From the NCBI GenBank assembly GCA_963920575.1, contig OY986969.1, positions 14,896,615-14,960,614 of the forward strand: a stretch of 64,000 bases of DNA, written 5' to 3'. The translations under genes were made by a program, and so were the position numbers. This document shows, in pieces, positions 9,301 through 19,260 of this stretch (position 1 is the first letter of the stretch; each line of letters starts with the position of its first letter). This stretch comes from Narthecium ossifragum (Eukaryota; Streptophyta; Magnoliopsida; Dioscoreales; Nartheciaceae). The notes under the pieces are model-generated. The model did not search any database and had not been told where the DNA came from. It worked only from the letters and a program-made list of their open reading frames with translations.

Positions 9301-12192
9301 AGAATGATAAAAATGAACGCGGGTATCAATTCTGTCATAATTGTCATTTTTATCATTCTCAGAATGATAAAAATGAACATCGGTATCCATTCATTCTTAT
9401 AATTGTCATTTTTATCATTCTGAGAATGATAAAAATGGTGAAAATGAACCTGACTTTCAAATTAAATTAGAACTTCTTTATGATTGAAACTATTAATTTG
9501 GAAATATAATTTGACTTCAGAAATGTGTCCTGGTTTATAATCATTGAATTAAAACTTGATTGTAGGATGAGCAGCTTGAAGTTGACGTGGAATTTGATGC
9601 TGTGTCAAATATGGAGCATCATGCTGGAAATGTGAGTATCATATTTATCATTCCTATCCAATTACATGGCTTTGGCATCTATTTATCATTTGAAACTTAA
9701 AATTTAGGTTGAAATTCATACAACTTTGGAGGAAAAAGGATTTGATGTTAACAAACAGCCTGATGGCCTTCATGACACCAACAAAAATGTAAGTGTCCCT
9801 TAATTTTAGCAATATATTTAATTTTATGTTTTGTCTGTTAAATGCACAAGTGTGTCCCTGTAGGATGATAACATAGAGATACAGCCTGATGTTGGCATCA
9901 TAGATGATTTGAAGGCAGAAATTGATAAACTGAAAAAAGATGTTATTGCTGGTAATGCTGAAATAGTTGGATTGAATGAGAAGATTGATGTGATTGAATG
10001 CGAAAGGGTGGAGCTGAGCATTGAGTTCAAGAAAAAGGATGAGTACCTTGATCAGCTGACAGTGGAAAATAAAGAGCTGAAGAATGAGATAAATAAAGGA
10101 AAAAATGTAGAACAAGATAGAGGTGAATTGGAAAGATTGCACATGCATATCCAAACTCTGACAATGGATATAGAATCTGCAAATGCAAAGATTGAAGCAA
10201 TGAAGCTGAGGATTGAAGGGCTGCAAAGGATAAAATGCAGCTAGAGATAAAGAAAAAGGACACAGAGGAAATGATGGAGGCATATAAAAATGCACAACTT
10301 ATCCCTTCTGAGTGCAAAGATCTCATGAAAGAGAATGAAAGGTTGCAAAAAGAGCTGCAAGAAAAGATTGCAAAGCTCGATGAACAGCAGTCATTTATCA
10401 ATAGTTTAAAAGAAGAAATAAGTTCCATGAAACAACAGCATATAGAAACCCTTGAAGATGCTGCAGGAAACTTTTCTCTAGATATGGAATTGATGAAGAA
10501 GGAACTAGAAGCTGAAAATGAAGCATTAAGGAAGGATCTAGAAAGTGTCAAAGCTCCAGGGCCAAATTCAATGATTAAGGGTATAAAAGGTAAGAAGAAG
10601 ATAAGAAAAAGAAGAGATGACTTCCAATACAGCACAAAGAAGAAACCGAGACTGAGAAGGTTTGCGGAAGACCTCAAGAAGTTAAAAAGGAAAAACTTAT
10701 GTAAAGGGGGAAAACACTTAAGTGATGAAGCATACCAGAAAATAGAAGCAATACTTGCAGAATCTGGCTCAAGGTAATAAGACATGCTGTTTTGTCAAGA
10801 TTCTGATTGTTGGTGTCACAATTTTTAGTCACTAACATTTCTAATACTATGCAGTGGCACAGTGTGGAGGAGCAAGCAAGATACAAACAGTATGGTAACT
10901 GCAGAATGCATAGTGCAAATATTGAATGGGGAGTACATGTCAAGCATTGTAAGTCAGTCTTACAAATATCTGAATGATAAAAATTGTTAAAATAACCTTT
11001 TTGTGTCTAGAGTGATGTAGTTGTTCAGAACAATAATAGTGCTTAAGTGATTCAATCTCATTTTTATCAATGATAAAAATGGAACCTCATGATGTTGATC
11101 ATTCTCATTTTTATCAATGATAAAAATGAAACCTAATGCTGTGGATTGAGATTATATTGATCATTCTCATTTTTGTCATTTTTATCATTGATAAAAATGG
11201 AATAAATGGCTGGTATGATAATCATTTTTATCAATGATAAAAATGGAAAAGACTTACTATAAAAATGGAAATATCCAGATTGTTGGTCTGACAATTATTG
11301 TGTTTGCAGGTCATTGATGCTTATTCAAAGATATCAAGTGCTGATAAGCACATTAGTGACAGTTGTTGGTTTATGGATAGCACCTCCTGGGTACGTAGAT
11401 ATTTCATGTGAACTTGAGCACTACTAACATCTGTAATGAGGATAACTAATTCAATGTACATGCCTCTGCAGACACTCATAGTGCAGCATAAAAATAAGGA
11501 TTACATTAGGCAAGTATGCTGCAAATTTTCTGAAGCTACTCGCCAAGAGCCGCAACTCAATGCACGGGTTTTCTTCCCTATATGCTCAAATGGACGCAAC
11601 CAAGACAGATTACCCTATCATTATACTCTGCTAGTTTTTCACACTGAAGAAGAAAAGTGGTACTTCTACAACTCAATGAAAGAAAGAGAAGAACGTGACG
11701 ATCCTTTCTTTGAAGATGCAAAAGAACTGGTTAGTAAAACACTTAGCACCTAAATTTGTGAATTCCAAATAAGACAAGTATGCAGCCTGGAACTAATGGA
11801 CATCAAATATGTTTCTAATGCAGAAAAACTGCATTGAACAAGCATCAAAACTAGTAAATATGCCGGAAGTTACCACACAAGACACAATACTACAAATTGT
11901 GAATGTCAGCGACATAGCCCAACAAGGATTTGATACGTAAGTACTTATCAGACTGTAGCTTGACAGATTTCATCTTTCATTCCTCAAGCATTTCTGAATG
12001 TTAAACATTAAACACCACTTTAGTCTAACTTTGGTTTTCAAAAAAAAACTGAACAGGACTGATTGTGGAATCTTTGTCTGCTACTATATGGAGCAGCTGG
12101 TACTATCTCAACAAATACCATCAAAGCTCAAACCAGCAGAAGTAAACAAGTTCAGGGCAAAGTTGGTTGAGAAGATTGTACTTGATGAATGA
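6370..12192 (+). CDS. ULP1-like (C48) cysteine protease gene of the MULE, 12 exons, one frameshift
   Basis: Exons: 6370-6420, 7478-8137, 8231-8359, 8447-8938, 9566-9631, 9708-9788, 9864-10773, 10855-10948, 11310-11390, 11472-11729, 11824-11936, 12057-12192. All introns are GT-AG and 9 of 11 are phase 0; the product would be about 1023 residues. Order: N-terminal domain typical of transposon ULP proteins (FRIGGQNCTISKNDVRVIFG; YWFCELTYLIAP, PRCIKWDIYNF), a Glu/Asp-rich acidic stretch (exon 4), a long coiled coil (exon 7), a basic NLS-like stretch (KKKIRKRRDD, KKKPRLRR), then the C48 domain. Its His lies in HYTLLV, its Cys in DCGIFVCYY, and a Gln that could form the oxyanion hole in AQQGFD. The usual Asp position reads Asn (FYNSM). 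ULP1 proteases cleave SUMO or similar modifiers; the role in MULEs is unsettled. One base is missing near 10226, which breaks the coil frame (GLQRIK then stop, resuming MQLEIKKKD). This is a mutation or an assembly error. Confidence 0.85.
6465..6481 (+). repeat. 17-bp perfect inverted match to the right end of the MULE
   Basis: TTAATTGGTGATATACC here is the exact reverse complement of 16570-16586. Flanks are also similar (ATTTTGGA versus ATTTTAGGG). It lies in intron 1 of the protease gene, about 600 bp inside the inferred left end. Confidence 0.7.
6525..7376. repeat. Palindrome array, version A, in intron 1 of the ULP gene
   Basis: About 16 copies of a near-perfect palindrome: arm CATTTTTATCA, one central A or T, arm TGATAAAAATG. 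Late copies recur every 40 bp or so with semi-conserved spacers such as GAAACCTGATGATGTTGT. A few copies are degenerate. The array fills most of the 1057-bp intron. Confidence 0.93.
9031..9437. repeat. Palindrome array, version B, in intron 4 of the ULP gene
   Basis: Seven copies, six with a longer arm CATTTTTATCATTCT, a central C or G, then the complementary arm. The period is almost exactly 60 bp, and spacers contain GGTATC and CATAATTGT, so this is a minisatellite whose unit contains the palindrome. It occupies the 627-bp intron between exons 4 and 5. Confidence 0.93.
11059..11245. repeat. Palindrome array, version A, in intron 8 of the ULP gene
   Basis: Four version-A palindromes, at 11059-11081, near 11105 and 11180, and at 11223-11245. 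Spacers resemble those of intron 1 (GATCATTCTC, GGAACCTCATGATGTT). Confidence 0.9.
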
Positions 12193-12807
12193 AGCAAATC
12201 TGCTGTACAATGTTAGATTAGATTGAATCACAAAGTTACAATTACATTAATTTTGAAGATTGTACTCTATTAAAGATGCATAGTTGTTGTACAGTATACA
12301 TTGATTTTGAAGTTGTAAACAAAAAGTTACAGATGTATTAGATTGTACTCCATTCAATATGTGTTTTCAATCAGTTTAATATGGCAATGATGTTTGGTTA
12401 TGATGTTCAATTGAATGGAATTGTCAGGTATAAACTTGATATCCTGTGATATCATATAATATCCTGTGATGGTTGATTCTCATTTTTATCAATGATAAAA
12501 ATGAACAGGGATCTGAAATCCAGTTAATAAGTGATGTAATAATGCAGGTAAGATCAAATTCTGTCAGATGCACATCATGTATGATCGTGATATCATGTAA
12601 TAAGACTAGAGAGATAAAATTGAGGCAACTGGACATAAGAAGATTAAATCTTGTATAGAATGAGAAAAGATGAATTTTGAATGTCAACAACTGACTCCAT
12701 CAAAATCAAAATATAGGCAACAAATGCCACTTACATTTCCAACGAACACAAAGAATGATCTACTATAACAATCATTTAGTTTCAATTCACAAATTCAATG
12801 AAGCCAT
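12193..12807. other. Spacer between the convergent ULP and transposase genes
   Basis: AT-rich sequence that must contain the 3' ends of both transcripts. It holds one isolated version-A palindrome at 12481-12503. No further gene is visible. Confidence 0.7.
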
Positions 12808-13440
12808 CTAAGGTAGTGGTTCTTTACAAGTTTTCCTATTATGATTTCCGTGGCGACCACACCGCCCACACCTGATGGTTTTAACAGCCTCACCCTTTGA
12901 TCTAATCCTCTTCTTCCTTGGCCGGCCTGGAGGCCTCTTGGATATTGGAGGTAAAATAGCTACATCTTCGGACAAATGGTCATGCTTGTAGATAGTTGGA
13001 ATTGGATAGATTGGAAATGAATAGGACTGTGCATATGTGGATTTGTGGAAATAGTTTTCCACGTAAGAGTTCAAGTCACCTCGAATCTTCATGATACATG
13101 CTATGGCATGGGAGCATGGGAGCCCATCTAACTGCCATTTTCTACAAGAACATAAGCGATTTTCTAAATCAACTGAAACAGAGGGAATTGAATCAACCTC
13201 GAACAATGTACTAGTGGAATTCTTAACGAACCACGTCCTTGCTTCATCAAAAGCAATAGATATCTTCCGGTCAATATCCGGACATAAGACCGAATTCCAA
13301 CGATCGCAGGCAACACTCCGATCTGCATGTACATACACATTGTCATTACGTAGCAATTAAACAAGTAACACAATAGAAAGGTGAAAATAAATCTAATAAT
13401 CAAGAATGTTTAAAATGAGAATGACTGCAGTTATTCATTT

Positions 13441-13710
13441 CATTTTTTGTCATTGATAACAATGGGAATGACAAAAATGCTCATTTTTATCATTCTCGGA
13501 ATGATAAAAATGAGAATGATGAAAACAAATTCATAGCCATGCTCATTTTTATCATTCTCAGATGAAAATGAATTGAAACACATGTTCATTTTTATCATTC
13601 TGAGAATGATAAAAATGAGAATAGTCTTTCATTCCATTTTTATCATTCTCGGAATGATAAAAATGAGAATCAAAAGGTCATGCATTGCATTTTTATCATT
13701 AATAAAAATG
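13441..13710. repeat. Palindrome array, mostly version B, in the second transposase intron
   Basis: About five palindromes, beginning at 13482, 13541, 13588, 13636 and 13688. Most have the long arm with centre CTCGG, CTCAG or CTGAG; the last is the short type. Spacers are less regular than in the other B arrays. Confidence 0.88.
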
Positions 13711-14451
13711 AATTCATGGATACATAATTGCATACAATATGCGTAATTACTTTCGAATTATCTCTTATCCACTGTATGTACCTGACAATTGTTACATGAT
13801 TTTGCTCCTTATCAAATCCACTATACTAGTGATAGGAAGGTGCCTTTCATTCTTAATCCATGAATTGAAGGATTCTGCAGCACTGGAGGACATCTCACCA
13901 TATCTATTTCCCAAGAAATAGGCATTTGCCCAACACTCCTTTGGTAGATTTTGCAAGAAGCTCCCAGCAATATGTCCACCCTCCACAAAGAATTCCTGAA
14001 TCTTTGAATGATAAAGATCGACCGTAGGAGCATAGGCACATTCAGCCAACTTGAATGACATATGATTCTTGAATGTACCATTGCAGCGTTTACGGCTGAA
14101 AGCATCCTTCAAATTTAGTTTCAAATGATAAAGACAATAAGCATGATGATGTCCTTGAAAAACAATAGGCAAAGCCTTTAGAAGACCAGGATTCCTATCC
14201 GAAACAAATGTCATAATCCGCTCTGGCTGTAGAATTGCTTTCAGACACTCCAAAAACCAGAACCAATTTTCTTCATTCTCAGAGTCGACAATAGCAAATG
14301 CAAGTGGATAGAGACCTTCAAAATTACATCCGATTAGGAAAGATGAAATTAAGTCAGATGCAATCACGTATGGTTGTGATAACATGTAAGTAATCCTTTG
14401 TATGAAACATAAAAATGAACATCAGTTTTATTTGGAATTGAAACACCTATT

Positions 14452-14668
14452 CATTTTTATCATTCTCAGAATGATAAAAATGGACCGTGGGTATCCATTT
14501 GTTGTCATAATTGTCATTTTTATCATTCTCAGAATGATAAAAATGAACATGGATTTCAATTCATTGTCATAATTGTCATTTTTATCATTCTGAGAATGAT
14601 AAAATGAACATGGGTATCAATTCATTGTCATAATTGTCATTTTTATCAGTCTCAGAATGATAAAAATG
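14452..14668. repeat. Palindrome array, version B, in the first transposase intron
   Basis: Four copies at about 62-bp spacing, with spacers containing GGTATC and CATAATTGT. The unit and its orientation on the plus strand match the array at 9031-9437, although the host gene runs the other way. Confidence 0.92.
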
Positions 14669-15908
14669 GTGAAAATGAGCATGAGTTTCAAATCAAATTA
14701 GAACTTGTTTATCATATATGATTGTGAATGTGATGTCATGTAATAATCCTACAAGAGAAAGATAAAAATGAACATGGGTTTCAAATCAATTTAAAACATG
14801 ATTTGCTGTAATAATGCATAATCATAAGAGATAAAAATGAAGTCTTGAGTTAACATATGCAAGTACTAAAATGAAAACCATTTTATTACCTTTGTTGCCA
14901 TCCTTGCCAGTTGCAGCCAGCAACTGTCCTTTGAATTTTGTCTTCAAATGTGTGCCATCAAGGAATAGCAGCGGCCTACAGTAATTAAACCCGTCGATGC
15001 ATGCTGTAAAAGATATAAACAGTCTTCTAAAGCGGTGAGAAACTTCATGAACATCAAGGACAATATGAGAACCAGGATTCGCATCACTAGCAGCTTGAGC
15101 ATACCAAAGTAAGTCTCCAATTGATCCATCATGGTCCATAGTCAGTAACAAACTGTTGGACAACATCTACAGGACGCGTCGTTGCATCAGTACGCACTTG
15201 GTTTCGAACTAAACTTGCAACCAAATTAGAGCTCATTCGCTTATGCCTCCACACACGACAAGCTGCTCCACATGTATGTATATTCTGAAATTTTCTCACA
15301 TAAAAAAAGCCATTGATAGGCTCATGAGTGGCATGAATCATCCAAGAACAACCAGTGTTGTCCTTATTCGGACACTGTGCCGTGACTCGAGTAGGTTCAT
15401 TCTTCAGAAATTTATAATCATAGCCTGACTCAATCGATAACTTCTGCAACGCTAGTCTAAACTCAGCCACACCACCTTCAAACATCTGCCCTACTACAGT
15501 GATAGCTTCTTTCCACCCAACAGTCATTAAAGTCTTCTTTTCATGATGACAGAAATTAGAGAGCAGTTCACACTCATTGAAATCAGAGAAATTATCATTA
15601 GTCACACAAGATCCAACACCTGTTGTACTGACAATCAAGCTACCACTATTGTCTACAACATCGACAACAATACGTTCAATACCCAATGAAACTGCTACCA
15701 ATGTCATACTCTTGAAATCTGAATTTGAAGCAAGAAGGCATCTAGGATGCTCAGGTATTGAGTAGTACATTTGAATTTTGTCCTTTGATAAATTGGTCCA
15801 GGTCCCACAAATATGTCTAACAATTGCATCAAAAGAACATCCACTTTCTACTACGAAAATGCTCGTCTCACCATCATACTTGCATAGTAACAATATCTTG
15901 CACCTCAT

Positions 15909-16500
15909 TGATAACCCTGTCGAACCACATGTCAATTAAGAATGAATAAGACACCGTGAATTCCAACGGAAATACAAAAATCAATTTGTAGATACACAAT
16001 TGCATAACATGTGATGTATGAAACTGCAATAATAAAATTGAATCGAATAATCATGAATGATTATGATGTTATGTAACACATAAGAAAGATGTGTAATCAC
16101 TGCCTCCTCGCCATCCTTTTTCAGGACGAAGCACGAGTTCCCATTCCAACTAGCTTGGGATTTTAGAGAGAGGGGTTAGGGTTGGAATGGGATCGACCAA
16201 TTTATTCCAACTAGCTCAGGATTTTAGAGAGAGGGGTTACAATTAGGATGGGATCGATAGGGAGTGAACGAGGAGGGATAGAAGTGGGAACCTTGAAGCC
16301 GATAGAGCAAAAGCGGAACGGGTCACCGAGGGACGGGAGGAGATCTCGCAGGCAGGGGGTAGAGGCGAGCTTGGAGGGGGCTGCGCCGCCACGGGGCTGA
16401 GGCCGGTCGTTGAGAAAGGGCACTCGCGGACTATTGAAGGTATACGTGTGCACCCTCGTGCAGAATATGTTAGCTAAACAACAACAACAACTAATTAAAC
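15909..16500 (-). promoter_or_regulatory. 5' leader and promoter region of the MULE transposase
   Basis: Sequence upstream of the transposase ATG on the minus strand. The GC-rich part at 16240-16450 is probably leader, and a likely splice acceptor (TTCGACAG) sits just upstream of the coding start, implying a 5' UTR intron. Two near copies of the phrase TTTTAGAGAGAGGGGTTA occur at about 16160 and 16212. Confidence 0.45.
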
Positions 16501-16510
16501 CACATTAGAT

Positions 16511-16586
16511 GGGTTTTTTATCAAACAGACTTTTAATGGGGTTTTGGGATGAGAAAGGTCTCTAATATGGGTATATCACCAATTAA
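16511..16586 (-). repeat. Right terminal inverted repeat of the MULE
   Basis: Read inward on the minus strand it contains TTAATTGGTGATATACC (exact match to 6465-6481), then CCCCATTAAAAGTC and GTTTGATAAAAAACCC, which parallel the left terminal repeat at 5833-5872. Confidence 0.55.
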
Positions 16587-16604
16587 CCCTAAAATCTATT
16601 AGAT

Positions 16605-17561
16605 TTCATGAGTTATAATCTCATTTTATATTTATATTTTAGAAAGGATAAGAAAGGAGAATATGTGACAGCTGAGTCAAAAAAAAAAAAAAAAAAAACT
16701 GTAAGAGTGGTTAGTGATATACAGTTAGGTAATTAGACGAGGACTCATTGGTTTGAGATTTTTATTTCCATGAAAAAAAGGGTTATTGTTATATTATCCC
16801 TTAAATCTTCCATAATTCACACAAGTATTTAGAACCCTGATAACATAAAAAATAGCCTGTGGGAGCAAAAGCTTTGATTTGTTTTATGTTATCGAGGGCT
16901 TTTTCGTCATTTGTGGTCGGACGGGACTTGAGTTTCGAAATCAGAGATTATTTTCATATTATCAGAATTATAAAGATTAATATGAAATTAAAAAAAATGA
17001 AGAGATTAATATGAAATTAACCAAGATAAAAATTGTTTTTTTTGCAACCGCCTCTTAAGGCTTGGAGTGCGGAAACATGTCTTATTGGCATTTACATTTT
17101 GCCCCATGTCTAATCTTTGTTTACAAAAAGCCTCCGATTGTTATAATTCTTTCAATTAATCCTATGTATTTTAACTCACTTGAGGAATAATGACCAAATT
17201 TAACCTTGATCAGACTATTTTTTTATTAATTAAATTTGGATTCGATATGAAAGTGAGATTACAACATGAGCTTATTGTCTTCAATTTTTTTATATTTATT
17301 CTAATCCATTCAAGAAATACTGACTGAACTACCATTCAGTTATCAATTCATACTTAATTGCCGATTAATATATTTTAAATCGAATCATACTCAATAAAAT
17401 AAAAATTGCAATAGAAATGTGTATTATAGTGTTTTTCTAACACAATGTTCTACAAATATTCTATTGTTGGCCGGAGAATTATCCCTATAGGGTTTTTTCG
17501 ATGAAAACCAATCACGAGGGTTTAGAACACAAATAAGGCATGGGGTTATCACAATCTTCTA
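16605..17561. other. AT-rich intergenic sequence
   Basis: No coding potential or repeat structure was recognised, apart from a run of about 22 A at 16679-16700. Confidence 0.6.
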
Positions 17562-17923
17562 TTATATAAGATCACTAGTGGTGCCCCTACCACCTGGTAG
17601 GGTAACCACCAACCCCACCCCAATAACTACCCAATAACTCACTCCCACTAAACCCCATCAACCTTATGATGTCACGTAAGCGCCACATATACGCCACGTA
17701 GGACATTCTCTGCCACGTAGGACAACCTTTCTGTCATATAAGGATGATGTGTATTTTATCATACGATTGAGTATGTCCAATCAAAGTTATACCCTGATAT
17801 ATCAGACGATCGAAATGAAATCACATGGAAGGAAGTGATTACCGAGTAGTTAGGAGAGACATGGTTAGTGTAGGGTGGTGGTTACTCATGCCATCTGGCA
17901 CAGGGCCACTAGTCTATCTTATA
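17562..17923. mobile_element. MITE-like element with inverted ends, about 360 bp
   Basis: The left end (TTATATAAGATCACTAGTGG ... GTAACCACCA) matches the reverse complement of the right end (TTATAAGATAGACTAGTGG ... GTAACCACCA) over about 50 bp with moderate identity. There is no open reading frame. Superfamily not assigned; no clear target duplication. It abuts the copia LTR at 17935. Confidence 0.6.
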
Positions 17924-18044
17924 AGGGAAGGTGGTGTTGGGAAAATCCCTCCTCATGAGAGATGTCGACAAGAGACGTCGACGAGAAGCGACGAGGACGC
18001 GCGGTGTTGGACAAACAAAGTTGAGGGAAGACAAAGAATCGATC

Positions 18045-18266
18045 ATTTGCTTGGAAATGATCGATCCTCTTCCCATGACAGAGAGCTGGGCTGGAAAGGA
18101 TCGATCCTCTGCCCTAAAAGGATCAATCCTTCCAGACGTTTTTCCCATGACAGGGAGCATGTTTTTGAATGATCAATCCTTATCCTCAAAGGATCGATCA
18201 TCTTCGGGGCGGTCTATTCCACGGAATGAAAGGATCGATCCTTTCATTTAAGGAGATCGATCCTTT
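18045..18266 (+). repeat. GATCGATC palindrome array in the copia U3
   Basis: Repeated units such as AAAGGATCGATCCTTT, AATGATCGATCC and AGGATCAATCCTT, at least eight in about 220 bp. The last ends 60 bp upstream of the TATA box. The stretch CTTCGGGGCG ... CACGGAATGAAA also occurs in the Athila-like LTR near 28695. Confidence 0.85.
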
Positions 18267-18325
18267 GTGGAATCCGGGCTAAAATCAAGGGTCCAGATTA
18301 ATCCGAGTGTGGGTTTATTAGTGGA

Positions 18326-18334
18326 TATAAATAG
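18326..18334 (+). promoter_or_regulatory. TATA box of the copia LTR
   Basis: TATAAATAG is preceded at about 25 bp by AGATTAATCCGAGTGTGG, a phrase shared with two other LTR promoters in the window (28780s and 60550s). Confidence 0.65.
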
Positions 18335-18640
18335 GGTTGGTGTGTAACCCTAATAGAGGGGCTTGATATCAGAAACCCTAGAAAGAGATCTAGGGGCTTG
18401 ATAGAAAGTAGGGCATTCTAGAGTGAATGTACATGGGAGGGTTGAGAGAGATTCATATGTGACAGTTGAGAGATCAAGTCTTGTAAATCTCCTACGTATT
18501 GAAGTTTTCTCTCTTCCCGTGGTTTTTCCTTTGTGGTAATTTGCCGGAAGATTTTTCGCGTTAAATTCTGGTGTCTCCTTTCATTGTTCTATTTTGTTGC
18601 TTTCCCGTCTTGGTTTCATCCTCGCCGAATTCCTAACAAG

Positions 18641-18655
18641 TGGTATGAGAGCCAG
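18641..18655 (+). other. Primer binding site of the copia element
   Basis: TGGTATGAGAGCCAG lies two bases after the LTR end and resembles the tRNA-Met complement TGGTATCAGAGCC with one change. Confidence 0.75.
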
Positions 18656-19260
18656 GTTCATTGGTTCAGCAGTTCGTGATGGTGGGGAAGGCCTCAGCTT
18701 CTCGTTTTGAGGTTGAGCGATTCAATGGAAGAAGTAACTTCGGCTTGTGGCAACAGCGGGTGAAGGATATCCTAGTGCAGTAGGGTCTCTACAAGGCTCT
18801 GAAGGGAAAGAAGCCCGAGTTCAAGACGGCCGACGACTGGGAGGAGATCGAGATGAAGGCGGTGAGCACCATCAAGCTCTGCCTAGTAGATGAGGTCATG
18901 TACAACGTCATCAATGAGGATACGGCTGCAGGGCTGTGGTCAAGGTTAGAAAGTTTATTCATGACCAAATCTCTGACGAACAAGTTGTTCCTGAAACAAC
19001 AGTTGTACACCTTAAGGATGAAGGAAGTTGCAGATCTGATAGAGCATCTGAAGACCTTCAATAGGATCATCACCCAGTTGCTAAGCATGGAGGTTACAGT
19101 GGATGATGAAGACAAGGTCCTCCTTCTTTTGGCGTCTCTTCCACCTTCCTACGAGCACCTGGTGATGACATTACTCTATGGGAAGGAGTCCCTAAAGACA
19201 GAAGAAGTCACGTGCGGCCCTGCTCTCCAATGCCTTAAAAAAGAGGTCAACAGATGAGCC

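Larger units (their letters stand above)
12808..15908 (-). pseudogene. mudrA: MuDR-type transposase of the MULE, disrupted
   Basis: Three coding exons on the minus strand: 15908-14890, 14315-13782 and 13322-12808, with GT-AG junctions. The product has an N-terminal PB1-like part (MRCKILLLCKYDGE) and the MuDR DNA-binding region (HATHEPINGFFYVRKF, NIHTCGAACRVWRHKRMSS). The MULE catalytic domain follows: first Asp in PLLFLDGTHLK, second in TFVSDRNPGLL, Glu in SAAESFNSWIK. The tail has a SWIM zinc finger (CSCRKWQLDGLPCSHAIACI), an RPPGRPRKKR stretch and a CxxC...H...C knuckle. Two lesions are visible. Near 15130-15150 about 25 residues after QQFVTDYG are missing and the frame changes. At 13792-13794 a TAA stands in KIM-stop-QLS, where GAA is likely ancestral. 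This copy could not make a full transposase. Confidence 0.9.
5827..16604. mobile_element. Two-gene Mutator-like element with ULP1-like protease and MuDR transposase
   Basis: The unit holds a ULP1-like protease gene on the plus strand and a MuDR-family transposase on the minus strand, converging at about 12.2-12.8 kb, with GC-rich leaders at both ends. Plant MULEs that carry ULP-like proteases are known (Kaonashi-type elements of Arabidopsis and relatives in other plants). Diverged terminal inverted repeats are visible at 5833-5872 and 16511-16547. A perfect 17-bp inverted repeat links 16570-16586 with 6465-6481, which complicates the left boundary. I found no convincing 9-bp target duplication. 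Outer limits are approximate. Confidence 0.8.
17935..18638 (+). repeat. 5' LTR of the copia element, 704 bp
   Basis: Ends TGTTGGGAA ... TTCCTAACA are inverted repeats. The first 160 bp closely match 22233-22392. U3 holds a GATCGATC array (18045-18266) and a TATA box at 18326. Confidence 0.88.

Noticed and set aside
9654..10943. Minus-strand frames of 213 and 252 codons
   Set aside because: They lie opposite the coiled-coil exon of the ULP gene; phased splice sites on the plus strand decide the coding strand.
16679..16700. Poly-A tract as the tail of a LINE, SINE or processed gene
   Set aside because: No coding remnant, pol III box or target duplication was found next to it.
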